This document shows, piece after piece, positions 35,501 to 49,200 of a DNA stretch of 64,000 nucleotides. Made by a program: the position numbers and the translations under genes. The stretch is from Scilla litardierei (taxonomy: Eukaryota; Streptophyta; Magnoliopsida; Asparagales; Asparagaceae), in NCBI GenBank assembly GCA_030789695.1, contig CM061132.1, positions 163,519,442 through 163,583,441 of the forward strand. Reading direction: 5' to 3'. Below the pieces are notes generated by a model. It was not told the DNA's origin. It did no database searches and was given only the letters and a program-made list of their open reading frames with translations. Each line of letters opens with the position of its first letter. Within the stretch, counting starts at the first letter, position 1.

Positions 35501-35698
35501 GAACTATTTTCAGTTGTGAACTTTCTTTCTTTCATGTATCATTGTTGGAATATTTGTACAGTACGGATTGTAATAATTGGACACTATTTGGGTATTTTTG
35601 TACATCTCTGCATCGTGGCTATTTTGATTTCACTGGTTAACTGCAGAACCTGCGCAATTATCAAATAAGTAACTGGCCCCCGAAAGCGGGTCGTTACA
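32571..35698 (+). repeat. 3' LTR of LARD-like element
   Basis: 3128 bp, about 99% identical to 27291-30421 by eye, including the TATA box, GC-rich block and splice-like sites. Confidence 0.92.
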
Positions 35699-37062
35699 GA
35701 AATATAGGTTGGAATATGTAATCCCAGATTATCAGATCTCATACCTCGGGAGTTGGAACCCTTTTAGCATTGTCCTTTCGGGTATTTATAGACGTTGGTC
35801 CGATGATCGTGTATAACCTTTCCTTGTTGATTTGGGCGGGATCTTCTCCGGGATTGGTGATGACGTCCGCCTATTTACTCGGTTTCATTAACTCCTCCGT
35901 GAGTATCAGCAGGAGTCTAACGGTCGAGTGAGTCATTCGCTTGACTAAGTATTACTCCGCCTTAATGACAGATTGCATGTTGTATTCTCTAAATGAGATG
36001 CATATCTTGACACCGTTTCGCAGGCCGGACCTGTGCACCAAGACATGCATCAATGTTAAAGACCAATTTCATGTTAAACATTCCAACAATTTATCCTCAC
36101 ATAATTATTTATAACTAATTTAAACTTGCATAAATGTTACTAAAATTCATTTTTAATGTCCCCCAATCCAATGTTATCGAAATGTAAACATGCATCAATG
36201 TTATCGAAATTTAGGCATGCATCTAAAACTGCCGACCAATTCATTTTTAATTCCAATAAAAATTCGAAACCTTACTGATCGACTTACCAACTGCACGATC
36301 TGCCAATGCGCTTCCCGTTTCCTTTTCACAATTCCAGGTCACAACTTTGCCTAAATCTTTGAATCTACATTTACAACTTTAGTTGATCTCTCAAGAAATC
36401 CGTCAATCTCTCTTGATTCATGTTGTAATTCATCGGATTCTCTCAAAAAAATTGAAGTTAGTGGTTGCATGTACGCGTTCAGCAAGTAGGTCTGTACGCC
36501 TTTAGCAAATTTCTCCAAATTTTGATGTTTGTGCGTGTTGAGTAAAAATTCTGTCAAATCGGCAAATTTTGAGTTCTCTGGGCAATTGGCGAAAAAATAA
36601 AAAGGTCTATGAACTCAGCACTTCGGATAAGGACTGGGCTATATATAACCACATTCATGTGGTGTATGCAATGATTATTTTTCTAAAATGGAAAAAAATA
36701 GGAGAGTGTATGTTTATGCGAGGAGACAAGAAATGCGATATACTTTTCATTTTTGGGAAAACGATCATTGCATATACCACCTCTTTGGAGTGCATACAAC
36801 ACACACCTTCACATAGTAGTTCGGGGGTTTAAAAAAGAGAGGGAATTTTTGATATGTTTCTAAAAATTAAGCAAGAGCAAAAACGTCTGTTCGCATAGCA
36901 ATTCCATCATTTATAATGATAGGTTCGAAATTGCCCTCTCATTTCCATTTTCACTGACTCAACCCAGCACCCTCCGTTTCTCGTGCTCAATATTTTATAG
37001 ACGTTGCCCGAGCGGAGCTCCTGAGGACGAAAAAAAAGATTCGAACACCGACCCTTTTAGCG
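35699..37062. other. Upstream region of ALDH22A1, no gene seen
   Basis: The first few hundred bases probably continue the unassigned repeat that the LARD entered. ATGCATCAATGTTA-type short repeats lie at 36045-36220. From about 36900 the sequence becomes the proximal promoter of the aldehyde dehydrogenase gene. No exon recognised. Confidence 0.5.
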
Positions 37063-37070
37063 TATAAATA
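37063..37070 (+). promoter_or_regulatory. TATA box of ALDH22A1-like gene
   Basis: TATAAATA about 155 bases before the start codon at 37218. A transcription start near 37095 would give a ~120-base 5' UTR that includes CCCCTAGGGTTTAG, a telo-box-like motif common in plant leaders. Confidence 0.6.
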
Positions 37071-37217
37071 AAGCCAGAGAAAGCGACAAGTTTAGCTTTT
37101 CTTTTGTTAATTTCAATTCCCCCCTCGATTTCCTACTGAATCAGTATCCAGTCCTTTCCTCTACTTCGCGGCAATCGAAACCCCTAGGGTTTAGTCTATC
37201 TCATTCGAGCTCCTGCA

Positions 37218-40200
37218 ATGGCGTTCTGGTGGCCGTTGCTCGTCATCGGGGTCGCGTTCGGGATCTGCAAGCTGCTGCTGATGCTCATCCCCCCAAATGT
37301 CCCCTCGATCGATGTCGACGCTTCTGATGGTACTATCTATTTACTTGAAATTTCCTCTTTTGCTAGATTTGGAAGGTTGCTTCGCGTGCATTGAGGGGTT
37401 TGAGCTTGGATTTGTTGCAGTGTTGGAGGATGGAAGCCAGACCAAGGAGAACAGCTACATTTATGTGCGTATTCTGTGATTCTGCTAGTTGAAATTGGTC
37501 TTTAGGGATCTTTCCTGTATTAATCTTAAACTATTGGTGGTTTTTGGGCAATATATTGTACTTCAAGTTAGAATGGCGTTAAAAGTTCGGCATTGCTCAT
37601 TGCAGATACCGAGGAAGGGGAAATCGGCGCAGACGGACAAGGTTCAGTGTTATGAGCCTGCTACGATGAAGTATTTGGGATATTTCCCTGCGTTGACACC
37701 CGACGAGGTTTGCTTCTGTGGCCATTTTGTTCGGTCAAGCTATGTTTATGAGATGTTGCAAAGCTTACTACGTTGATATGCATGATTGTTTGCATGTGCA
37801 GCACATAGCACATTGATTAGATGTCACCCACAAACCAAATTGCTGTTCTACCATCAACGTTGATGTTTTTTGGATCATCATTTTGTTGTGCCCACAGCGG
37901 AATATTAGGATTGTCAAAGAACGAGACAAGGATCATCAACACAACACAAACGAGAAGCGCTAAGAGAGACAGCAACTTTAGGCCGTCGGTTGGCCAATGG
38001 AACACCAATGAGCTTTATTACGAAAGGAAATAACAAATACAAATCTTCTCTATTCACATCAGAAGAAGAATCACACAATGATCTCTCTAAAAGCTCCCAA
38101 CAATATCTCTCAAAGTTGACTCTCACAAATGGCTGCTCAAAGTTCTCTCAATATGTTCCACACTGTGGTCCCATTAACCATTCTCTAAAACTACTTTTAT
38201 ATATCTCTAGGGTACAATAGGTGCCATCATTGAGGAGTCTCAAAGAGATACAAATCCCGCCTTTCACGGAATCCCATCCTTATCGCAACTCTACGCATTT
38301 AATGCGCTGAACCCTAGTAGGCATCTGTCGCATCCTAGTGGGCACCCTCTGTACGTCAGAGCTTCCTCCTAAAGAATGAATGATCGAAGTGTCGGGCCGA
38401 GTGTTTGAGCTACCGAGAAGGTCGAAACATAGAGCTGCCGATCCAATGAGCTGTCGACCCTTACGACCGAGAGTTCAATGCGCTACTGAAGTCACATAGT
38501 TTGGCATTTGACCGATTTGACTTGTGTCGAGTCAGAGCATACGATCTATCTCTGCACAAAATAGCTCGGCTGACGACCGACTTCTTCAGCATCTCAATCG
38601 AGCCAACTTTCACAAATCTCCACCTTGCCAAGATTTAGGTATCCATCACACAAACGACCGTCCATGCATCGTCTTGGTTGAGCCACATATGGTGTTCCCG
38701 CCTTTTGGCTCCGAAGAGCCTAATGCTTCAAAGAGCCAAATGTCCCTAAGAACTCAACTGGCTCCACCGAGCCATAATACCCACATCCTGAGGCCGACTG
38801 CTCTGTCGAGCCATAATGCCCCATCCTTGGGCCCGACTGGCTCTACTGAGCCACAATGCCCCCTCCTTTGGGCCGACACCAATTTCATCGCGGAACCACA
38901 ATGAGTAAATGCAAATAATGCTTGAATTTGACTCCCAATACAACCTTCGTCAGGATGTTCGCCAGGTTGTCCTCTGTTTCGATCTTCAATAGGTCGATGT
39001 CGTCATCGTCTTCTCCTACCTAATCTTGAATAAAGTGGAATCTCACTTCAATATGCTTAGTGTGAGCATGGAAGAACTGATTCGTAGCCACGTGCATTGC
39101 AATCTGGCTATCACAATGGATGTCATACTTCTTCTGGTAGACTCTCAGACCATCCATCAAGCCCATCAGCCATATCACCTCTTTCACCGTTTCAGTTAAT
39201 GCCATATACCCTGCCCGACGTCAAGTGTACTATTGATGTACCTTAGTATCCATTGTACTGTCAGTGCTATTTTTTCGAATTGTGCATGTACCTACTCACC
39301 ATGCTGACCGCATGTGATAGGTCGGTCGGATATATACCATAGCGTACATCAAGACTCCTACCGCGTTGGCATACGATATGCTCTCCACGAGCCTCTTCTC
39401 TTCTTCGTTCTTTGGGTAATGCTTGGCAAAGAGCTTGAAATGAGGTGCGAGCGGAGTAGCTACAGACTTCATCTTCTCACAGCCAAATCTCTGTATCACA
39501 GACTTTAAATAGCGACTATGTGAAAGATGAACTGTAGCTCTACTTCGATCTCTTGTGATCTCCATCCCAAGAATTCTCTGTGCTTCGTCTAGATCCCTCA
39601 TCTCAAACGCCCGACCTTTCATTTGTTTACCCATCTGTTTCCTCATTGTGTTTCATAATGATTTTAGATTGTTGATCATGAACACCTGACCTTTCATTTG
39701 TTACCTCCTTTGCCTGTATGTAGTCATGAAATCTGCCATCCATATATTCTACGCATCCAAATTATGGAACTTGTTGATTGCTTAATCTTCATGTAAAGGG
39801 AAAAGAATAGCAAACTAAAAGTCTATAATTCTTGCTAGATTGTACGCACCACCACCTTCTAGCCTCGCCGCCACATGCATACACGGGATGTATAACAAAG
39901 TTTCCAGCTGCCTTTAATACACATGGATTCAGTTTTATGTGTCTATTGTGAAAAATGTTCCTTGTGTAAGTCTTGAGCTTTATTAATTCAGATATCAGAG
40001 CATGACCAGTTCCCAATGGTTTATGCATCTTTGAAAGAGAGTCATGTTTCGCCCTTGTAGTTCATGTATTGATTTTTACATAACAATATTTCTCACATCC
40101 CATATAATTGGTGGAAACATCTGCTTAAACTTGTCGTTGCTAATGGGTACTAATCAAGTTCAATTTATCAGGTCAAGGAGCATGTAGAACAAGCTCGGCT

Positions 40201-43200
40201 GGCACAGAAGACATGGGCGAAAAGTACTTTCCGGCAAAGGCGTCAATTTTTGCGAATCCTTCTGAAGTACATAATAGAACATCAAGAGCTTATATGCGAG
40301 TAAGAACTTTATCTTTATTGTATAAATTATTCTGTGTTCTGTTAGGAACTTTCCATATGTTTAATCGGTCATGTTATGAAGACAGGGGGTTGACTGATGG
40401 TGTCTTTGTATGACTTCTATCCTCGATAAGTTCCTGAATTGTTGTCGGTTTGCCAATCATTTATAGATTGATATGCTCATTGATCATTAGGGTATCCTAG
40501 GTCCTCTGTGCCAAACCTGTTCTGAACATACATTTGCTTACCTTTAAAGCCAAATAAATGTAATGTTGATGCAATATATCAATAACATTTTTTGCTCATC
40601 TTATCACTGTATGTCTTCTCTAGAATATCTTCTCGGGACACTGGAAAGACCATGGTTGATGCTTCTTTGGGAGAAATAATGACTACTTGTGAGAAGATAA
40701 CTTGGCTTCTGGATGAGGGTGAGAAGTGGCTGAAACCTGAATACAGGTTGTCTATGAATTCTTCTTCTAATTTGCATCTTAAAATTGTACGCATCTTCAA
40801 TATTTTTCCTGCTTGGTTATCATGATCATGCCATCATTGATGTTCCACATGCCTAATGAGTAAGCTGGCTCCACAACAAAAAGCAATTCCATGTGTGTAC
40901 TCTCTCGATATTTCCATACTGGAGCAACTCTTTGAATATTGATTGCAACCTACGTTGTAGAGTTTAATGCATAAAGGGCCAAATGGCTTTTTGCTTCCCC
41001 CCCCTCCGCCCATGCGCGCGCGCACATCTCCTTTGGTCCTTCTGATGAAACTTTATGAGATGTCATAACGGATACTGATACAGAGGATCATGTAAGCTTG
41101 AAAAGTAAACAATTGATCAGTCATTTCATTCATCTTTCTCAATTTGGACCCCGATATCTTTGTAAACTCTGTTTGCTGAATTCATTCATGTTATCATGAT
41201 GCCACTGGTCATTTTAAAGTTTCTGACAAGAACATAATGTGGACCTAGCTGTTGAGATTGGCAAAATCCGATGAAACCTGTCTGTCTGTGACGTAGAAGT
41301 CACAATTTCTATCATGAACTCTCAAGGTGATATCTAGCTCAGGAATCTTTAATATATGTTTCTGAAGTGACACCATTCATCAAGATATTGAACCGATTTA
41401 AAGAGTAAATGACAGAAGTTCATGGAAGTAGAATGGACAGAGCAAATAAATTCAAATTTAAGAGGTTTTATAATATAAATATTTTATACATGCTCAAATA
41501 GTACATGTGTACTGCATGAATCGATATCACTCCTTGAATTTAATCATAACCTAACACATCCAAATTTGGATGGGCATGTATATGTATGGCAAAATTATGG
41601 TATATTGCACCACACAGCACTATAAACAATTTAGATGAACCAGAAGACACTATTTTTCTAACAGAAAGAGGGTAGTTAATAATTGAAGTGCGAATGCTCA
41701 TTGTGATACCTTCATTCAGTACCAAAATGATACAATCACGTACATATCTTAAATATGCTGTATCTCAAATATGAAATTATTAGAATAGGAAAGTCATTAG
41801 TGGGATCCACCATGCAATTTTAGATTAGAAAAGTTATTAGTGTGATCATACATGCAAGGCATGCATTGTGTGCATCCACATTCATTGCACCATGTGCTTA
41901 TTTATCTTATTGATATCAAGAATAACAGAGATATATAATGAAGTTTTCTCAACCCATTTCATCTCTCTAAATTATTTCATGGTCTTCAAGACAATCTTCT
42001 CGAAAACCTAGCCATTGTTCAAAGACAAACAAAATCTGTTCAGCATCCTCATCTCATACCTCTTTAAGCTTCAACTTTCTACCACCATCTACATCACCAC
42101 AACAAAATATATTCAGCATCCTCATCTCATACCTCTTTAAGCTTTAACTTTCTACCACCATCTACATCACCACCTGCTACCGATGTCGTTGCCATGCCTT
42201 CATCTTCACACCCTTCCTATTTTCTTCTTCATTTTGTTCTCTTATTCACAAAGTTACCATAGCACACGGAATGAACTCGTACACGTGCCAAGTCTTAGTG
42301 CCAAGCCTTAGTGGTGAGTACTTGATATTCAGCCAAATACATAAAATCCAGATTTCTTCTTTAAGAAGTTTCAGAGCAAGATAATATAATACATCATAGA
42401 TGTTTAGCCAAAAATATCATACAATAAGGAGTTCTTAAAAACAAAACATCTCTCTTTGATAACCTAATGTACGTGTCACAAAATTTACGACTCTGCCTGG
42501 CATCAACTTCCGCTGCTCATACCATCACCAATTTGCAGGTTAAGTTGCATCTGGAATGGTTTTGCTACACGGTTCAGTGAGTACAAAATCTCTCACTAGT
42601 AAATAAACATGGTTGTTGAGCTACACGGTTCGGTGAATACAAAATCTCTCACTAGTAAATAAACGTGGTTTTTGAGTTGAATTTCTTAAGAATATACATT
42701 TGTCTTTAATCATAAAACGGCGATGGAGAATAATGCTACTGCGCACCCAGTCGTAGAGTCGCTTTATTGTCTGTTATGAGTGCTGAGGCTATTGGGTTCT
42801 AGAAGATCAATGCTGAATATAGTACTCTTCAGGATAAGTTAGTTCGAGAGCGAGATATTTACTTCCTAAAGATGTATATCTATTTAGGGCCATCAGTTAT
42901 GTATCCCACATATGTTTGTAAGAAATTTTATTATTTGGAAGATTCATGTTAGGAGATTATATGGTCATTTTGGGTGGGACAAAATGATAGAGATAACAGA
43001 GAGTCAGTTTTATTTGTTGAGCCTTATGAAATGCTGATAGACTTATTGGACAATGTTACGATAGACTTATTGGACACTGTTACGCTTACCAACTGGCCAA
43101 TCAGCAACAATAAAATTTTGGACTCTATAGACCCTTATACGTGCCAGAGTGTCCTTGGTTGGATGTCAGTATGGATTTCGTGTTAGGACTCCCATGCGTA

Positions 43201-46200
43201 TCCAAGAATGATTCCATCTTTGTCGTAGTTTCAAAACCTTTGAAGCATTATACATTGCTAGACTCTACTTGGATGAGGGTCGATTACATGGTCAGCCCAA
43301 AATAATTGTTTCAGATAGAGATGTGAAATTCATGAGTTACTTTTACAAAACCCTATGGCGTATGATGAGTACTAAGTTAAAATTCTCCACTGCTTATCAC
43401 CATATGATCAATGGTCAAACTGGGATAGTGAACCAGAGTTTATGTAATCTTCTGAGATGTTTTGTGGGTGAGAATATTTATAATTGAGATCTAATGGTAC
43501 CAACTGTTGATTTTGCATATAATGGTTAAGTTAATAGGTCTATTGGTATGAGTCCATTTGAAGTAGTTTATGGATATAAACAATATGAAACCTATAGGTC
43601 TCACATATATCGCATCAGCATAAAGTATCAGAGTGAATCATTTGTATAACATATTCATGACTTACATAAAGAGAATCGTCAGTTGAATTTACTCTAGCAA
43701 TGAATGATATAAAGCTATTGCAGATGCACACAAATGTTTCAAAGTGTTTAGTGTAGGTGACTATGTAATTGTGCAAATTCGACCTGAGAGGGTTTCTCTT
43801 GTAATATTAAAGAGTCTGTAAGCTTGTAGTGTTGACCCATTCAAAATCTTGAAGAAAATTGGTTGTAATGCATATGTTGCAAACGTCCCTGCAGATTATA
43901 GTATGAGCTCTACTTTTAACATTGAAGATTTAGTTGCTTATAAGTGTCAACAATAATACTCACAAATCCTTTTTTGAGATTTGTCGAGATGAGATGAGTG
44001 CCTCTTGAAATACCACCTTCAATAAAATTACCACATATCCACAAGGAGTAGATTTGATCGCATCCTAGATGAACAGGGAACATGTAATATCATATCCCGT
44101 CAGTGTGACTATCAACGCAACTTGGTTAGTTAGAAGGGAAGACCATATTCAGACAATACTTGGATATCTGCAGAGCTTTAGAAGTTAGGCCCCGACTTGC
44201 GTGAGCATTATGATAGCTACAAGGGCCAACACTCATCGTGGCTGAGTTTTTCTCATTCAGGGAGAGTTGATGGGGACATCAAAGTGTGCATATAAAAACA
44301 AATACGCTAGACTCAATCAATTTCTATATAGTTGGGTTGGAGCCTAAGTGGAACTACTTGATTAGATCTTATTTTTGTAGTTGTTTTTTCTTTTCTTTTA
44401 TCGAATAAGTTTAGTCCCATATTGGTTGGGAGAAGTGGTTGATCTCAATTGTAGGCCTATACATAGACACCAAAATTTATTTTATGGATCAATGCAAAGT
44501 TTGAAAGATTAAACCACAAGACCTGAGAAAGATTTATGTTGACGAAAAGTCAACTCATTGGTGAGAAGCATTGGAAACATCGATTTCTTTATTCTTCCCC
44601 AAAAGTTTCCACAAATTTGCCCAAATCTTTCTGGTTCTACATCATAAAGTCTTCTGGTGTCAAGATGACTCGCTTGTGAAGGAAATGTAAATGGGGGTAA
44701 ATAAACATGTCTCAAGTTGCAAATTATGGGAACGAACTCCTCTGATGCTTTGTCCGAACTAGAACATTACTGTCATAACATTTAAGGTAATGGGTTTTGG
44801 GTTGGCAATATATCAAGCAAACTTAATACTGTTATTTCTTTTATTTGCCAAGTTTTATATAACATCAAACCTGATATGGTTCTTTCATAATTTCGAGACT
44901 TGTTTCCACATCCTGTTAATAGCTATCTAATTATATTCTACAATCGTATGAACTCAGGGAATCACATGGCTTTTTCATCCCTTCACTGTTGATCTATGTA
45001 GTTATTGTTTTCGGTGCTTTACCATTTCCCTAACTAAAGATATATGTCACTCTCTTCTATCTCGAAGATTAGGCAACACTGCATGCATCAATTCTCATAT
45101 TGTGTAGTTCCTATGTCATTAATCATGTGACCTCTGAATTTAGAGGGGAGAATACATGAACTGGTGACCTCTGGACTTTGAATGGAGAGTGTTGGAACTG
45201 GTGCATGACAAGTTTATGCACGTGAAACATTTCTTAGTTCATCATCTCGACTTCAGGAAGTTAGTCCTAAAAAATATAAGAATATACATATTACTTGTTA
45301 GATTAGTTGTTTAACCTTTGAATCAGAAGGAACTTGTGCTAGTGTAGAGGCTATACCTTGTTAAATAAATTATATTAATGTGTAATTTACTGGTCTCAGA
45401 TCTAATGGGAGATCAATGCTGCACAAGAGAGCAAAAGTTGAATTCTATCCGCTTGGAGTGATTGGGGCAATTGTTACCTGGAATTATCCATTTCATAATA
45501 TTTTTAACCCAATGCTAGCTGCAGTATTTTCAGGAAATGGTGTGGTGATCAAGGTATATAACCTTTTGGCTTGCACAGTTACTTATTAATTTATTTTGAT
45601 GCATAATGTATACCAATTAAAAGCATGGTGTAACTTCTGTCGCTATATATTGACTTTGTATAATTGTATACATGTGCTTGTGCATTAATTAATATAGGCT
45701 TTTGGTTGGCCAATGTGTCAATGTTCTGAAACATATGCATATGTTCATAAAAATGGTCTGTTAACATGCTGGACTGAAAGCAACAAGTGGAACCCTATCT
45801 ATCTTATGTTTGATCATTCAGCCATTATACAAGTGTTCAATTTTGATGTCATAAACTTCTTTCGGTTTCAGAAAATATACAGATCTCGCAGCGCTTGCTT
45901 CCATCTAAAAGCATTGTGTAACTTGTGTTGCTGTATATTTACTTTGTATGCATTGTATACATGTGCGTTAAAAAAACATATGCTTTTGTTTGGCCAGTGT
46001 GTCAATGTTCTGAACTATATGACCCTGTTCTTAAAAATGTTCTGTAAACATGCTTGACTGAAGCAACTAGTGGAACCCTATCTTATGTATGATAATTCAG
46101 CTATTACGCTAGTGTTTAATTTTGATGTCATCAAATTCAGAAAATATACATATCTCTCAGCACTCGGGACACTAGCTGGCCTCTAGGCTTAATGCCTCTA

Positions 46201-49200
46201 GAAAAAGAATATGCTGAAAACATGTAGTCTATACACTAAATATATTGAAATCATTCCGAGTACTACTGGGTGAAAAAATAAAAGCTTACGCCTGGTTGTA
46301 GCTCATCCTGCATTGCTAAATGCTAATGAATGCATTTGCAGGTTTAAGGTAAAGTTAGGTATTAGGGGCCACTGTTAGGGTTTAAGGTCAGAGTGCAGTG
46401 AACGAATCAGGGTTTGTGTTTTAGCTTAGGTGTTAAGGTTGTCTTCAGGGTAGTGGTTGAGTTTTGGTTTTGGGGTTTGAGTGTGAATAAGTTGAGTTTA
46501 GATGAAACATTATGCACTCTTTATGGAATTTGTCCCCCTCTTTCTCTCAGCCAATATTTCACTTGCATTTACAGATAGAACCTATAGGTTGAACCATGCA
46601 AACTCTAGGGGATTTGGGCATAAAGGGTTGAAGGTTATGGTCATTATGTAGTGTTTGTTTCAATCAACTAGTTTCTAGACACTATTTATGGAAGTTAGAT
46701 CTTTTTTATCCAATAATTTGTTAATTATGTTTGAACAAGTAGTATATGCAAGATTTCAATATACTGGGTTGGTTGAGCTTCTGTAAAATGTCTCCATATT
46801 AGCCCCGAGTATTATGTATCTATAATCTGGTTACAGTTGATAGTTAATTAAATATGTACTGTAGGTTTCGGAGCATGCTAGTTGGTCAGGATGTTTTTAT
46901 TTGAGAATCATTCAAGCTGCTCTGGCTGCTGTTGGAGCCCCAGACAATCTGGTTCATGTGATAACAGGGTCTGTTTCATGGACTTCTAATCATTTATTTT
47001 TCTTCAATCTTATTTAACTTAAAATGATTAAGCATTTTTAAAACTGCTCTCATTCTCATTGTCAGATTTGCAGAAACAGGGCAAGCTCTCGTGTCATCGG
47101 TGGATAAAATCATTTTTGTTGGATCCCCTGGTGTCGGCAAAATGGTATCCTTTTTTAGTTTATAATTTTGATACTTGCTATTTTCCTATTTGCACTTATG
47201 TGCTTGCAACTAACCTTAATTGTTTTAAAGCTAGTATGTGTTGGTATGCTTGCAGTCATGTTACTGAGATGTAGCCATCTGATGCAATTATTTTTAATCA
47301 TTTTATACTTTAGAAAAACTGATGCAGTGGTCCTTCAGCTGTAATTTGCTCAATTTAAGGTGATTCTATTCTTTTTTCGTGAAATGTAGTTCAATTGATT
47401 CAGCCAATTGACAAATAACAGACTTTAATCATATCACATTTTGCTGGTGTATGCAAAATCTTATTCTGTTCATTAGTCTAAAATTCAATCAAATAGTATA
47501 ACTTGAAGAGAGGCAGAGGGCATTGGTCTGATAGTGTAAATCCTATGAAACTAAACATATGGAAGGAAATAACCATGTTAGATATTCCAGAAAATTTAAT
47601 ATCCTTGAGCAGTCAAAGATATGCCTTTAAACATGCTCTACATAGTTTTAGTCAATACTTATTGGGCATATTCATACTCCATAACCTTTGCGTTTAAATT
47701 ATCATTATCATGCTTGTGAACTATTCATTTAGTTGTTACTCGGAAATTCATGCACAAGTATTTCTATTGTGCCTGTTTGCTTGTTTATTTTTCAAATGTC
47801 TTTATCCAGATAATGGCAAAAGCTTCAGAGACACTGATACCTGTAACTCTTGAGCTTGGTGGTAAAGATGCTTTTATTGTATGTGAGGACGTGGATGTGC
47901 CCCATGTATGGATGTTTTTCTTTTACCAATCTCCCTCTTTGTATATGGATTTTTTTTAAATGTATAGTGGAATGCATCTTTCATGTTGATACATTTTAAC
48001 AATTTTTGTCTTATATAGATCGTACAAATTGCAATTAGAGCTGCTCTGCAGTCTAGCGGACAAAACTGTGCTGGCGCTGAGAGGTTCTATGTGCATCGGG
48101 ACATTTATTCTACTTTTGTTGCCCAGATAGTCAAACTTGTAAAATCTGTATCTGTGGTGAGTATTTCTTTTTGTAACTTGGTGGGTAGATATTGTATGTT
48201 ACAAAACCAATTATTTTCCTAATATCCCATGCAAAAGGAATGTTACGCCAGCATCATGTGACTGTTTGTAATTTTTGTGGACATGCATTCTAATTTGTGG
48301 TACATTGGTATGGTGGTTGGTTATTGCTAGCATCCCTTTTCTTTCGTTTGTGAGGATAATGGGAGTGGAGTAATTTTTTATGCTTCTGGTTGTGCATATG
48401 ATAGGAAAATGATGTGTCTGACTGTACTGGGAGGGAAGGAGAGAGAAGGTTGGTCGGGGGGAGGGGAGCTGAACCTTATCACAAACACACCATTGTGAAG
48501 TCACATAGTGTCAAAAATGTATCAAACTTGTGTGGCAGATACATGTGTCCCCCTGTATGTCCTAGTATCTGCCTTCTGTTGGCATGTCGTTGTCTCTGTG
48601 TCAGGGTGGCTATGTATGTGTAACATAGGTATCGCCAATGAACTGTCTGATAAGCATATGCAATAGTTTGCAGTTCTATACCTGTGCAATACTGGTACCC
48701 GAAAGAGTTCCCAACTTCTTGCATACATAGAAGCTGGCAAACAATGTTTGGTGACCTCAATGTACAGTATATTCACTTGGGGTCCAACACCTAACAATTA
48801 AACAACATATTACTATCATGCGACTACATCAACCGTCTATGCTTGAATAGTCAATTGTCAATGTGGTAACACGAAAATGAGACTACAACATATTCCCTTA
48901 AAAGAATATGTATAATTCACTTGCCATGTTATGCAGGGTCCCCCCTTAGGTGGAAGGTATGATATGGGAGCAATATGCATGCAAGAGCACGCTGACAAAC
49001 TTCAAAATCTTGTTAATGACGCTGTGGAGAAAGGGGCCGAAATTGCTGGTAGAGGAAGCTTTGGCCATTTAGGGGAAGATGCGGTTGATCAATTCTTTCC
49101 CCCAACCGTCTTAGTGAATGTTAACCATACTATGAAGATAATGCAAGAAGAGGTAGCTGCAGAAGTCTATCATTTCCAAGTAGTCATTCAACTACTTGCA

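Larger units (their letters stand above)
27291..35698 (+). mobile_element. Non-autonomous LTR element with 3.1-kb LTRs (LARD-like)
   Basis: Direct repeats 27291-30421 and 32571-35698 start TGTAACGGCCGG and end CGGGTCGTTACA. Flanks are GAAAG (left) and GAAAT (right), a target duplication with one mismatch. The 2149-bp interior has a PBS-like and a PPT-like site but no gag, protease, integrase or RT in any frame, the definition of a large retrotransposon derivative. About 25 differences separate the LTRs (about 0.8%), so it moved recently with borrowed proteins. The TGTAAC...GTTACA ends fit Ty3/gypsy families. Confidence 0.9.
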
